A DNA stretch of 64,000 bases from Impatiens glandulifera (taxonomy: Eukaryota > Streptophyta > Magnoliopsida > Ericales > Balsaminaceae), in the NCBI RefSeq assembly GCF_907164915.1, contig NC_061866.1, forward strand, positions 25,313,905 through 25,377,904. Direction: 5' to 3'. Below are positions 35,044-46,659 of the stretch, piece after piece; within the stretch, counting starts at the first letter, position 1, and the number at the start of each line of letters is the position of its first letter. Made by a program: the position numbers and the translations under genes. The notes beneath the pieces were generated by a model. That model saw nothing but the letters and a program-made list of their open reading frames with translations, had not been told where the DNA came from and searched no databases.

Positions 35044-36099
35044 AGTTTCCCGAGTCTGTTCTTCATCTTCTCTTGCCATGAAGCAAGCCACTTCTTCGTC
35101 ATCACTATCACTAGATGAGAAGTAAGAGTCACGGATGCTTCGTCTGTTCTTCCCATCTCCTACCATAAGAGCCTTCAACTCCTTTTCATCGTCCTTCTTA
35201 TCTTCACGCTTAGGTTTCCTGCACTCCGATTGGTAATGACCTACAATACCACAATTATAACATCTAACATTAGCCTTTGATTTCTTATTATCATTGGAAT
35301 TTGAATAGCTTGAGTTATGGTTTCTCTTCTTCTTGAAGTCGCCAAACTTCTTCACGAAGAGAGACATGGCATCGCTGCTCAGTTGATGTGCCGCCATCTT
35401 CACATCAGTAGATACAGGTGGCTCTTCAGTAGTCACCAGAGCTTTGGCAATGATAATGGATGTGGATTGATCTTCTTCAATCCTGCAGTTCAACTCGAAC
35501 TCATAGGCCTTGAGATCAGCAAACAGGTCGAAGAGAGAGATCTTGTTGAGATCTTTGGATTCCCTCATAGCCATCGTCTTTATGTCCCATTCCCTCGGAA
35601 GAGCGCACATGACCTTAATAGCAAGCTCCATGTTTCTGTAGGTCTTGCCAAGGATAGATAAAGAGGAGACAATCTTGTTGAATCTGGTGTCGAACTCGTT
35701 CATTGTTTCACCAGGGCGCATCTTGAAACTGTCAAACTGTGGAGTGACAACAATGATCTTGTTTTCCTTGGTTTTCTCGTTGCCCTCACACAGTTGGGTG
35801 AGTCTATCCCAGACCTCTTTAGTAGTATCGCATTCGATAATGTAGTTGAACATGCTATCATCGAGAGATCTGTACAGAACATCAAGAGCCATGTTGTTGA
35901 GGTTGTTCTTCCTCTTTTCTTCACTAGTCCATTCAGATTTCTCCTTGTCGATCTTGATAGGACCATCTGTAATGAAACTCCACATGTCGTCATGAAGAGA
36001 AGAGAGATGAGCACGAAATCTTTTCTTCCATACGATGTAGTTTTCTCGAAAGAAAGTTGGAATGGAGGTTGCAATGGCATCTTTGGTTATGGTTGTCAT
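35044..36099 (-). CDS. Gag of element A (UBN2-type with CCHC zinc knuckle), open
   Basis: The ATG at 36099 lies 32 bases inside the primer site and opens 352 codons of gag without a stop before running into ORF-X. The capsid-like UBN2 domain covers about residues 10-230 (IVWKKRFRAHL, TKEVWDRLTQLCEGNEKTKE, MRPGETMNEFDTRF, ALPREWDIKTMAMRE). A CX2CX4HX4C knuckle (CYNCGIVGHYQSEC) at about residue 280 is complete, followed by a Ser/Asp/Glu-rich stretch and CFMARE, as in Sirevirus gag. Gag would package element RNA. That it is intact while pol is gone fits a non-autonomous element. Confidence 0.9.
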
Positions 36100-36130
36100 T
36101 CTTCAGGAAAAGCTTGAGAATAGAAACAGA

Positions 36131-36142
36131 GCTCTGATACCA
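36131..36142 (-). other. Primer-binding site of element A (initiator tRNA-Met)
   Basis: TGGTATCAGAGC on minus, two bases after the LTR end at 36145. Confidence 0.9.
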
Positions 36143-36144
36143 AT

Positions 36145-37679
36145 TGATAGGATCGGCTTAATCAATAGAGACGAGGGTCTGGCAATTGATGAAGGCTTAG
36201 GAAAAACGGTTTAAAAGAAATCTTGTTAAGGATTTAATTTACTTTCTATTCTACGCAAACCCTTATAAACACTTGAAACAGAATCAAGTGCAGAAATGTT
36301 TACATAGGATTGAAGCTTTAGGATCAAGAATGAGATGATGACAGAAAGAAACAACACAACAATTTGTTTATGGATGTTCGGAGCAAACTCTCCTACGTCA
36401 CCCCTTCTTCCTTCCACCGGAAGGATTCACTACAATATGCTTTGAATCAAATACAGTTTGCACGAATGGCTCACTGTTGAACATACCATACTCTGTTCAA
36501 CTTACAATATGATGAATATCACTCAGCTAAAACGATTCTTTGATTCTAACTCTCTCTTGATTAACACACAGTAAATCAGGAAAGCAGCTGACAGTTTGAA
36601 TATTCAAAAGCTTGATTTCTTAGTAATTTCAGAGATTCTTCTTAGAATGCGAGCGAGAGATCGAGAGATTGTCCATTGTCCTTTAGATTCTTTAAATATG
36701 GAACAGGTACCAACAGTCGAATCTTCATAACGACACGTGGCGAGCTTCCATTGCAACGCCTCCATAGTATATAGGAGATTCTGAATACAAGGATCGTGGC
36801 CGTACACAACAGGTAGTGCGCCGAATATTCTTCAGAGATATACCTGAAAAAAAATAATGTGAAGGATATTCGCTTACGTGGCATTGGTTAATTGGTTACA
36901 GCTGGCTGTCGTACTGATCTTCACTAGAAAGTGGAGCAGGAGTAGCGTACAGCTAGAGCACGTGGGTAGGCGGGTGCTAACTTCAAGCAACTGCTTAAGC
37001 ATGGTATTAGACGTATTTCAATTAGACGACCTCGTCTAATGAAATCAGACGTCCCCGTCTAATAACAAGATCCATTAAACCACCTGATCTAATGGGATTA
37101 GACTTCACGTCTAATTACAATCACTTCAGACTAATCTAAAGGAGTTAGACTACACATCTAACTTTCACCAGTTAGACTGCACGTCTAACATTCACCAGTT
37201 AGACTGCACATCTAACTTTCACATTCCATTAGACTCAACGTCTAATTACGAATCCACTTCGGACTAGTCTGAAGGAGTTAGACTGCACGTTTAACTTTCT
37301 CTTTCCATTAGACAAAACGTCTAACTCCACGAGTTAGACTGCACGTCTAATTACGAATCACTTCAGACTAATCTGAAGGAGTTAGACTGCACGTCTAACT
37401 TTCACCAGTTAGACTGCACGTCTAATTTCACTAATTAGACTACACAGCTAACACCGCATAGTTAGACTACACATCTAACTTCGCTAGTTAGACTGCACAT
37501 CTAACTTCGTGCATCTAAAGACAAATCGGTCTAATGAACCTCATTAGGATCAAGTCTAATGTAATCTGATTTCGATACACCTGCATCAAAAATAATTAGC
37601 CGCATAGACTATCCATTCATCATCAAAATTCCAATAGTCAAACTATTTCAACACTTAGTCAAAATAATTTAACCCAACA
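36145..37679 (-). repeat. Element A 5' LTR, 1535 bp
   Basis: Complete from TGTTGGGTTAAATT (37679) to CCGATCCTATCA (36145). U3 carries the palindrome array, a TATA-like box (ATATTTAAAG) sits at 36691-36700, and a conserved TACGTGGCA motif at 36873-36882. U5 ends at the primer site. Confidence 0.9.
37005..37515. repeat. Palindrome array in U3 of element A (5' LTR)
   Basis: Counterpart of 30590-31160 with fewer GTTAGAC..GTCTAAC units; includes the perfect hairpin TTAGACGACCTCGTCTAA at 37023-37040. Confidence 0.88.
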
Positions 37680-37689
37680 AAATAAAATT

Positions 37690-38480
37690 ATTTATAATTG
37701 ACTATTATAACACCCTCAAGAATTAAAATCAAGATCTGATCAATTAGGGCATTATTCCAATTCCTAATACTACTCAGAATCCACTCCTTAAGTATGAAGT
37801 CCATACGATTATAGTTGAAAATGCATTATTTTCTCTTAAAGAGATGGTGAAAATGATTCAAGATGAAGAAATGATTATGTACATCACAAATTAGGGGTCA
37901 ACAAAGAAAAATGAAGGGTTGGTCTAAGCTAGGGCAATTATAAACAACAATTTGTGGGAAGACGCAAAACGAGGCTAGTCTAGGCATAATCTGTTGAGCT
38001 CGTTAATTTGACCAAAGACAAGAGGTTGGTCCAAGCCAATAGGATCCTTAACGACTACTGATGGGATGATGAAATGACAAACCGATTCATGCCCAATCTA
38101 ACAAAGTTATTAACTTGATTGAAGGGGAAAGAAAATATAGATAGTCAATCCGGACTAGAAACTACAAAGGAATTGAAGTTATAGGGACCAAGAAATCGAT
38201 GAAAGAACCATTTGATAAAGAATAGGAGATTCAGAATGACGACAGGTGGGTTGAGGAAGAGATAAAGACAAGCCCATCACGGGAAAGAACTAACGTGAGC
38301 ACCACCAGGACCGTGACTGATTTCAGGCCAACTTTTATGAAAATAATTGTAGTTAAAAAATTGATAAAAGTAGAAAGAATATATGGAAAGAAAAAATTAG
38401 ATGAACCAAGACAACTAAATCTAGGAGATATTCTACTCAGCTATCTTCGAAAGACTAATAGGAATATATTTATGTGAGAG
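37690..38480 (+). pseudogene. Gypsy gag/pre-protease remnant
   Basis: Plus-strand frames with many stops, ending in a 60-codon open piece (38295-38477). No clean domain is left, but it lies directly upstream of and collinear with the gypsy protease remnant. Confidence 0.4.
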
Positions 38481-39110
38481 TTTCTCATGTTTTCCATTGA
38501 GCATCGACAAACACTTATGACGGAGTTGAGAAAAGCCAACATCTTAGTGAATACAACCTCAAAGGATCTTGTCAATATAATATTTGTAAGTTCGGCTTGC
38601 TATATGATTAGCTTTAACGAAATTGACTTATCAACCTGTGGGTCAAGTCACACTAATGCCTTGTACATTTCCATTAGTATGGAGGGGAATCCTATCCCGA
38701 TGGATTTAATGAACACGAGATCAACATTGAATATTCTCACATTGAGGATGCTCGAGAAAGTTGGCTTCACCAAAGACAAAATTCTCCCGTTTGATTTTTT
38801 GTGTGATGAGCTTTGATAATTTTAAACGAGAAATAATTGGGAATATATAAAGATAATCATTAAAGTAGTTGGTGTACCTTTTGAGCTGAATTTCTACGTG
38901 ATTGTTATGCAACATTCATACAATTTAATTCTTGGTATACAGTGGTTGCACTTGGCTAAAGTAATAGCGTCCACACTTCACCAAAAGTTGAAATTCATGC
39001 ATGGAGATAAAATCATCTCAATTGATATAGAAGTGTACGTAACAACTGGGCAAGAAACTCATTCATCTCCCAAGAAGTCGAACTCAATGGCTTCGAGATT
39101 AGTCTGATAT
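38481..39110 (+). pseudogene. Ty3/gypsy aspartic protease remnant
   Basis: ALYISISMEGNPIPMDLMN, then a TRSTLNILTLRMLEKVG segment corresponds to the protease active-site loop, where the usual DTGS is altered. About 60 codons on, YNLILGIQWLHLAKVIASTL and HQKLKFMHGDKIISI match the conserved end of plant gypsy proteases. One stop lies at 38814 and the frame changes near 38890. The protease would cut the polyprotein; this copy cannot. Confidence 0.75.
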
Positions 39111-39380
39111 TTGCGAAAGGTAAATTTTTTAAAGAACCTGATTTTCGAATATTTGGTTTTAATTTGGAACATAATGCACATAATGATGTAATTTTCGGAG
39201 GTCCTACTGGTGTAGGGTGGGTCCATCGTGCCATATATGAAAATAGAGAATAAGAAAATATTTAGTTTAGGATATGTCCACCTAAGACGAAAGATGGAAG
39301 ACTAGAGAGATATTAGACATACACATCTCGTTCCCAACACTAAATTGACAAATCATAAAGAAGGAAGATGATGTGTTATT
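39111..39380 (+). other. Gypsy linker sequence between protease and inserted LTR
   Basis: No domain visible; frames are closed by stops. Likely the decayed continuation of the gypsy polyprotein. Confidence 0.35.
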
Positions 39381-41945
39381 GTAACCTCTAAAAATCCCTT
39401 TTCTCGGAAAAGCTCGTGGTTTACGAAATTTTAACATTGGTTTGCGTGTCAAAAGTCTTTTAATATTATTTAAAAAGTTTTATACAAAAATGTATGTTGA
39501 TATTTTAAAATTAATGATAACCATAATTAATTTTTATGATCAATTTTGAATAATCTTTTAGATTTCAAATCAATATTTGATTAAAAGAAATATGTATTTT
39601 AAATTAATTGAAAATAATATATTAAAAGGATTATTTATTTGATGAAATAGTCGCCAATCGATATTTAATTTAAAATTAATAAAATATTTTGTATACGTAT
39701 CTAAACGTATATTTGACTAGATATTTTTTTGAGTTCGATGTTTGGTGATTTTCAGGAAAGGACTTTCGCATTATATCCTCCGTATCCGTTAAAGAACAAT
39801 CTCAACTCTATAAAATATTGGCTTTTTAAAAAATGGTTTTATTATGTTTTATTTAACCAATTATTCTTCAAGTCTTAAACATGTATATATTTTTCTTTCA
39901 TTTAAAATTGTAAAATAATATTTAAATGATAGTATTTGTGATTGATGCCGATTGATTATTTATAAAGGTACTTGAGAAAATATCAGTTTAATACATTAGA
40001 ATTTAAAAATAAAACCAAAAAACCCTTATCAAAATATTTTTTATGAAAATTTCTTTAAATTTTTTTTAAATTGTTTTCAAATTTTTTAGATTTTTAGAAA
40101 ATGGTTTAAGGATTCAAATTATAAAAAAATATTTTTTTTAAATTAAAATTCCAAACAAACAGGCCCTAGGACTAGTCCTCTCGGTCGCGGGCTAGAACTC
40201 CTCGGTCGTGGGAGTCGGACTCTCAGTCGGGTGCGAGAGATCCTCAGACGAGACTAGGATTCCTCGGTCGAGTGTAGGGAGTTCTTTGTCGAGGCTAAGA
40301 TTACTCGTTCGAATGGTGAAGATCCTCAGTCGGGTGTGAGGAGTTCTCGTTCATGAATAGAATCCTCGGTCGGGTGTACGGGAGTTCTTGGTCGATGCTA
40401 AGATTCCTCGGTCGAAAACCATGCCGAGCTTCTTTTCTAGGTCGAAAATCAAGTCAACTCTAAAAATCCCACGCTCGGTCGGATAATAGGAATCCTTGGT
40501 CGAGTGCAAGGGATCCTTGATCGGACTGAGTTCTCTCAATTAATCGTCAAGATCATCAAACTACAGGTTTGATGGTTTTAATTGGATCCCTTAGTCTTCA
40601 ATCCGATGGTATGGAGTTTCGTCTGATCCTAAGGATAATTTATAACATCATTCCGATGCATCGTTTCGATCGAGATGATGTTCCATTTGATTCAAACATT
40701 TTTAGGCAAAAATCGGTATTTTAAATTTTAAGGTTTAATAGAGTGTATTGAGTTTACCAATAGCTTCCTTATGATTCATATGATCAAATAGATCCAAAAC
40801 AAGATCAACATATCTGAGTTTTAACTGATTCAAGAGCTAGGTTTTTCCAGATTTTTGAAATCATGGTGTTATAGCAAACATGCTTAAAACCGATTGGACT
40901 TGATCTAAAACCATTCCTAACATCATTTAGAAGACGTTAGGAAAGTTTTCAAACTATAAACCGAGAGCTAGAGCTCAAGAACAAAAAACTCGATTTTCAA
41001 ATTAAATTAGGGTATTTTTGATTTAGCTTGATTCACTTGAATTAAGTTCAACAGAAAGCTTAGAAAGGATCTTAGAATCATTTTTAAATTTAGAGATTGA
41101 CCAATCAAGCAATAATTAAGACTAATTGAACTAAAATATGAAAATTTTAATTTGAATTCATAAGTTGAATTATAATATAAATGTAAACTTACAGTGATTT
41201 GGAGAACATTCATGAAGTCTTGTAGGAGTTTTGTGATTACCTGGAACCGAGCTTTAAGGCCTTACACAAGATTTCAAAATTTCAAGAAAAGTTCGAAATT
41301 CTTTATGGAAGATTTTGTGTGAAGTGGATTGAAGGCTTATGATTCTCATTACTGTCTTTGTTTTACATAATGAGAGCTATTTATAGCCTCCTAAAGTCGA
41401 TTCATCGATCAAGTATATTGAATTTAAGACAAAAGGTCATTAATGACTTTTGTCTATATTTGATGGTTCTTATCGGATTAGGGCATCATTGCCTCTATAC
41501 CTGTAGGCGAAATGATCACCATATTAAGGTGAGCATTTCAGCCTTTAAATTACTGTATTTAATTGAGTATCAACCGAGTTCCCCTTTTGAAAAATAAAAA
41601 GTTTTGGCCAATCATCATGCTGTTTGTCGTGAGGAAAAAGACATTCCAGGCTTGAAACGTCGTCGTTTCAGGCCTAAAATGTAAATGTGCATCTTGGCAA
41701 AACGTTCCATTAGTAGTCCATTGTGTCTGAGTATTCTATCCGCGCTCAGACTAACGACGTTTAGGCGCGCGTTAGTCGATCTGCTACTTTGCGGATGCGC
41801 CTTTCTTCTGTTTCAGCGGGCGAGACATCTAACTGTTGAGAGTTGGATGAGATTACAGTGCTCATCTGATGGCTGTGGAGTCTGTTGCACTCATTTCTTT
41901 AAATTTCGGCTACAACAGATCACGATCCTTTTTCACCCTTAACGC
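39381..41945 (+). mobile_element. Ty3/gypsy-type LTR (plus), possibly solo
   Basis: Starts TGTAACC at 39381 and follows the inverted copy at 23767-25449 in order. It contains the CTCGGTC array (40175-40540) and a TATA-like box (GCTATTTATAGCC, 41373-41385). The 3' end is uncertain; I place it near 41945 where the GC-richer stretch ends. It interrupts the gypsy coding remnant between protease and RT. Confidence 0.55.
40175..40540. repeat. CTCGGTCG-motif tandem array in gypsy LTR
   Basis: About 14 degenerate units spaced 18-30 bp (TCCTCGGTCGGGTGYRRGAG-like); the inverse of the array at 24186-24640. Confidence 0.75.
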
Positions 41946-42809
41946 TTGATTGAAATTGATTTTTCAATTCCATTTTGCTTCATTTTCAACCTACAAAATA
42001 CACAAAATATTTTAATTGACATATCATTTATTTTTTCTATTTATTTTTATTTTTTATATTTTGGAACTTTTGTAAAGAATTAATTTGGGATAATATTAAT
42101 ACAACATTTATCTCCATTTTTAAAAAAAAAATTATTTTAGGCTATAAAATTAATTTGTGATAACATAAATACAATATGTATCTCAAATTATTTTATTTTA
42201 ATTTTCTGGCCTTTATCTTAATTAATTGAGATTTAATTAATACAATAATTATTCCAATTCATTATTTAATCATGATTTATCCTTAATTCTAATTATTTTT
42301 AATTTATTTAAAATAATTATTTAAAATTTATACATTGGGTAGGTGAAATTTTATTGCTTTACAACTGTGTGTCGAATTCTAAGAACCAATTCTTAACAAT
42401 ATAACTAAAAAAATTCATAACTGACTTTGACTTTTTTTTAACAACTATCCTCATAAGCATAATAATTTAGATTACATGAATATGCAAGAAACGACAAGTC
42501 TCGGAAGCAGACTGGAAGAATCTTTTTAGATGTTTGAGCCAAGAGAAGACAAACCCAAGGAGCACCCAAGATAGTCACAAGACAAAGCTGCAATAGAATA
42601 CCTAATCCACTCTAACTCCAACGACACGACTGAAGATGATGACGATCCCTTCACAACTAACAGGCCCATTCATGTCACGAATGAACAAACTTAAGATCGA
42701 GGAAATTTAAAAATAAAGGAGGTTATCTCGAAACAATTTTCTAAAAAATTGTATCCCCTCCCACTTCTAATAAAACTGATGCTACTCTTTCTTCCTCCCT
42801 CGAGGATTC
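41946..42809. other. Unassigned AT-rich stretch and decayed gypsy sequence
   Basis: 41946-42470 is AT-rich non-coding. From 42480 scattered polar codons suggest degraded gypsy polyprotein on plus, but no domain can be named. Confidence 0.35.
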
Positions 42810-43235
42810 TGAAACAAATGTAAATACTTTAAATCTTTTCAGTAAAGAAGAAATTTCATATTACATAACAATCCAGATGAATCATCATATGACTCAAAAA
42901 ATACTTTTAAAATGAAACATTATATTGAGAATGAAAACGAAATATCGTCCATAGAAAAAAATGATTGAAATAAATTTAAACACCGAAGACAATCCTCAAA
43001 TCATTTTAGGACAAAGTTTAAATATAAAAGAACGTATTCTCTTGGTCCTATAGATAAATGTTAGGAATCGACTCCGATATTGTTCATCACCACATTCCAC
43101 TCTATCAAGATGCAAAACCTATGAAGTAAAATCTTAGATGTATGCAAAATTACATTGTCTAGAAGCTCAAAGATGAAGTACAAAAACAATTTGAGGCAGG
43201 ATTCCTCGAAGTTGTAGAATATGCTAAATCAAAGT
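42810..43235 (+). pseudogene. Ty3/gypsy reverse transcriptase, N-terminal remnant
   Basis: Plus-strand reading with shifts gives EINLNTEDNPQIILGQSLNI, then VFSWSYR, DSDIVHHHIPLYQDAKP, KLKDEVQKQFEAGFLEVVEY. This is the run-in to the RT domain of plant gypsy elements, stopping just before the first catalytic block because element B is inserted at about 43236. Confidence 0.8.
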
Positions 43236-43424
43236 ATTAATTATAAATGTATAAATAAAAACTGAGTTGTATTAAATTAACTTTGTGTAGATTAAAGAAA
43301 ACCGGAAAGGAAAGTTGTCCGATAGTTGATCAAACTTCGGTTTTTGTAAAGAGGCGCTTCCGGTTTTTATATCCAATTCGGTATTTCTAAATCGGTATTA
43401 TATGAGATCGGTACTATGTCAAGA

Positions 43425-43626
43425 AGTCGCGTCCGGTATTTTACAAGATCAGTTTTATAAAGACGCATCCGGTATTATACAAGATCGGTTTTATAAAGAC
43501 GCGTCCGGTATTTTACAAGATCGGTTTTATAAAGATGCATCCGATATTTTACAAGATCGGTTTTATAAAGACACGTCTGGTATTTTAAAAGATCGGTTTT
43601 ATAAAGACTCGTCTGGTATTATATGA
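43425..43626. repeat. 36-bp tandem repeat in LTR of element B
   Basis: About 5.5 copies of a unit containing GATCGGTTTTATAAAGACG and CATCCGGTATTTTACAA. Because 36 is a multiple of 3, the array is open as a repeated peptide on plus, which I regard as accidental. Confidence 0.9.
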
Positions 43627-43967
43627 GTTCGGTATTTTACATAAAGGCGCGTCCGGTAGTTTGCGAGCTTTCGATTTTTATATCAAATCGGTATTGTACA
43701 GAAGCGTCATGTAGTTTATTAGATTAGTTTCTGGATAAACGCTTCCAATTTATCTCACCCTCTACTATATATCCAAGTCTTCTAGTACTTTACCAATCTG
43801 ATATTATATTAGGATGCTTCCGGTATGTTACCACTTCGGTTCTACACAAGGCGCTACCAGTATTTTCTAGTTCGGTATTTTGGATAAGTGCTTTCCTGTA
43901 CCTGATCAATCTTTGCTCCCGATTAAGCATTGGTTATGGGCAGTCTATCACGGTAGTAGAATCAGAC

Positions 43968-43977
43968 CTATAAAAGA
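43968..43977 (+). promoter_or_regulatory. TATA box of element B LTR promoter
   Basis: CCTATAAAAG downstream of the repeat array, in a plausible U3/R position. Confidence 0.5.
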
Positions 43978-44814
43978 CTGATATGAACAAAGACAAGTCA
44001 AACCCTCTGAGTTGTACGTTCCTCATACATCGTAATCCCATTAATAAATATTTTGGCTTACTATCATATAGTACAGGCAAAATCAAAGGAGGATCCCTGT
44101 GATGTACTATTTTGGATCTCAGTCAATCAAATTAGGACTGATGTCCTCTAAAGCAAATATGTTTGTTGAAAGTGTGCCTATTTAAGAAGAAGATAGAGGA
44201 CGATTTGCTTTTACGGTTCATACATAACTTTGAAACCATTTTTCTTCACCATCAACTGCTTCTACAACCGCTTTACAAGAAAAACACCGATTTTCTCACT
44301 ACTCTCTCAAGCTATCAAAGTCATAAAAGATTACAAGTTTACTAGAGTGTTAAAAGTTGTTTTACATATTGTTTATTTTGTGTGAGTTTTCAATAGTTTA
44401 AGTTGACATAATTTGTTTCTAGTCAACAAAGTGTGTGCTAGGAGTTCGGAAACAGGTAGTGTCTAAGTCTTGGTTGTTTGATTGAGTTTGTACAAGTGTT
44501 GTATTCAAACCAAATCTTCTAGTTAATATCCTTCTCAAGGTTGAGAATAAGGGGTGATGTATGAGCTTTTATTCTAAACAGCCATAAAATCTCTTGTGTC
44601 TTGTGTTCTTTATCTTCAGCATTATCCTTTTCATCAACCTGTTGCTTCAAGTCCAAACAAACATTTCTGCATTTGAACTCCGTTCAAGAGTTTGTGACAA
44701 CTTGCGAAGAATAGAAACATATATTAACTTCTAATAGAGTTAATATTAAACGAAGTGTGAAAGCGTTCAACATATTCAGAACCCGTCTCTATCGTTGATC
44801 ACAATCCTAACAAG

Positions 44815-44825
44815 TGGTATCAGAG
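44815..44825 (+). other. Primer-binding site of element B (initiator tRNA-Met)
   Basis: TGGTATCAGAG immediately after the LTR end. Confidence 0.9.
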
Positions 44826-44861
44826 AAGACCGCTTCTATTCTCAAGCATTCAAATATCATC

Positions 44862-46601
44862 ATGTCTTCCTCCAACAAGCCCCCCATGTTCCGAAGTGAA
44901 GATTTCAATGATTGGAAGTTACGTATGCAAGTGTATTTGGCCTTACAAGATGACGATATGTGGTATGTTATCACTGACGACCCGATAAAGATTGAGAAGG
45001 AAAGATGCGAGTGAACCAATGAAGACAAAAGGAAGAACAACATTGATAACTTGGCCAAGAACACCATATACAGAACTCTAGATAAGAACATGTTTACAAA
45101 GATCAGAGCATGTGCCACCACCAAGGAAGTATGGGAGAAGATCATTCAACTTAATGAGGGCAATGAACAAACCAGAAAGAACAAAATCATGGTTGCTACT
45201 CAGAAGTTCGATAACATCAAAATGCGTCCCGGAGAAACGATGAACAAATTTGATGAACGCTTCACCAGCATCGTCAATGAACTTTCTACTTTGGGAAAGG
45301 TTTATGGCAACAAATAAGTCATAGTCAAGGCGTTGAAGGCACTTCCCAATGTTTGGGATGTTAAGACAATGGTAATGAGGGAATCCAAAAATCTTCAAAA
45401 GATGCAGTTGCACGACATGTTTGATAACCTGAAAGCTCATGAGTTTGAGATGAACTCAAGGAATGAAGATGAGTCTTCATCTTCGAATGTGACTAGGGCG
45501 TTGGTGTCTTTTGTGGAGCCAGAAGCCCCCTCACCCATCAAGTCAGCTAAGCAGTTCAACAAAGATGCGATGGCACTGCTTGTCAAGAAGTTTGGCAAAA
45601 TTATGAGGAAGAATCAATCTAACTCATCTTTCAATAACAACAACAACTTTAATGATTATAAGGCTAACATTCGCTGTTTCAACTATCATACTCTAGGTCA
45701 CTACAAGTCGGAATGCCGAAAGGCAAGGAGAGACAACAAGAAGCCAGCTGATCAAAAATATAAGGAGGATCATAAATCATCCAATCACAATAAGGATTAG
45801 AAAGCAATGTTGACAGAGAAAAGAAAAAGAAAGTGGGCCCAAAGTGATTCTGATTCCAGTGATGAAGAAGAAGTCAAGTGCTTCATGGGTAATGATGAAG
45901 AGGTATTTGAATTTTCCTCATAAGAGTTCACTCGAGAGGATCTGATTACTGCACTCAATGATATGGTCATTGAGTACAAGAAACGGCCAGTTCTCGTTTC
46001 AATTAAGCTAGATAACACATCTGGTAAAACAAATGAATTATCCTCTAAGAATGAGAAACTCAAAGAGACTGTTCATTTGTTGACCAAGGAAAACGAGAGA
46101 ACCAACTATGTGATTGATGCATGGACTAAGTCTAAGGATGCAGCCAATCAAATGACGAGTCATCAGAGACCTGCCAATTGCAAATTTGGTCTAGGCTACG
46201 ATAACAGCAACCTCGACAAGTCATGCAAGAAGTTGACACCCACGAAAGACAAACTTCTTTCTATAAGTTTTGTCAAGAGTACCTCAACTAACACTCAAGC
46301 GAATCATGATGCAGATGAGTCAATAACTAAAAGGGAACCAAAGTATGTGGAGCCAATTGACAAGTCACAGTGGCTTAGTCTTAAGAGAAGGAAAGCTAGT
46401 CGGTCACCTGGACATGAAAATGACAAGCGATCAATGAGGTATTATCAGAACTTATCCTCAAAATATTATGTCTCATCTAAAGGCAGACAGAGAGTTGTTA
46501 AGCCTTATACAAGTAGAATTATTAAGACTAACACTAGGAGATCTATCAAAATAACACAAGTATGGACCCCCAAAGAACTGATCAAACATGGATCCAATTA
46601 A
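44862..46601 (+). pseudogene. Gag of element B (UBN2-type), broken
   Basis: From the ATG at 44862 the frame gives MFRSEDFNDWKLRMQVYL, TKEVWEKIIQLNEGNEQTRK, MRPGETMNKFDERF, ALPNVWDVKTMVMRES: the same UBN2 capsid-like domain as in element A. The zinc knuckle reads CFNYHTLGHYKSEC, so the second Cys is Tyr. After it come the Asp/Ser-rich stretch, CFMGND and a long Lys/Glu-rich extension with coiled-coil character (45963-46601), typical of the large Sirevirus gag. Stops lie near 45012, 45315, 45798 and 45921. Confidence 0.88.
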
Positions 46602-46659
46602 ATGTGGTTACCAAATGTGTAAATAGTTTTATTTCTAGGTTAAATAAGTTAAATGCTTG

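Larger units (their letters stand above)
29841..37679 (-). mobile_element. Element A: Sirevirus-like copia retrotransposon without pol (gag plus ORF-X)
   Basis: Reading minus: LTR 37679-36145 (starts TGTTGGGTT, ends at CCTATCA), primer site TGGTATCAGAGC (36142-36131, initiator tRNA-Met), gag, in-frame ORF-X, polypurine tract at 31345-31331 and LTR 31330-29841. The LTRs look about 90 percent alike over readable stretches, so the insertion is not recent. No protease, integrase or RT is present. The 3' LTR lacks its terminal part, and no target duplication can be tested. Such gag-only LTR elements would depend on enzymes from a relative. Confidence 0.85.
43236..44812 (+). repeat. Element B 5' LTR
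   Basis: Starts where the gypsy RT frame is broken (about 43236; the TG end is not clear) and ends CCTAACA at 44812, two bases before the primer site. It contains a 36-bp tandem array and a TATA box (CCTATAAAAG, 43968-43977). Confidence 0.7.

Noticed and set aside
36131..36142. Possible tRNA gene from the tRNA-Met-like match
   Set aside because: Only the 12-base primer-site complement is present; no cloverleaf could be formed.
41641..41670. GAAACG..CGTTTC palindrome as an operator-like site
   Set aside because: A single short palindrome in an LTR-like stretch with no repeat or gene context.
43402..43626. Repeated peptide frame (QDRFYKDASGI units)
   Set aside because: Follows from a 36-bp LTR tandem repeat being a multiple of three; it lies in U3, upstream of the TATA box.
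44807..45440. Minus-strand frames of 112 and 120 codons
   Set aside because: Shadows of the element B gag, which has clear UBN2 motifs on plus.
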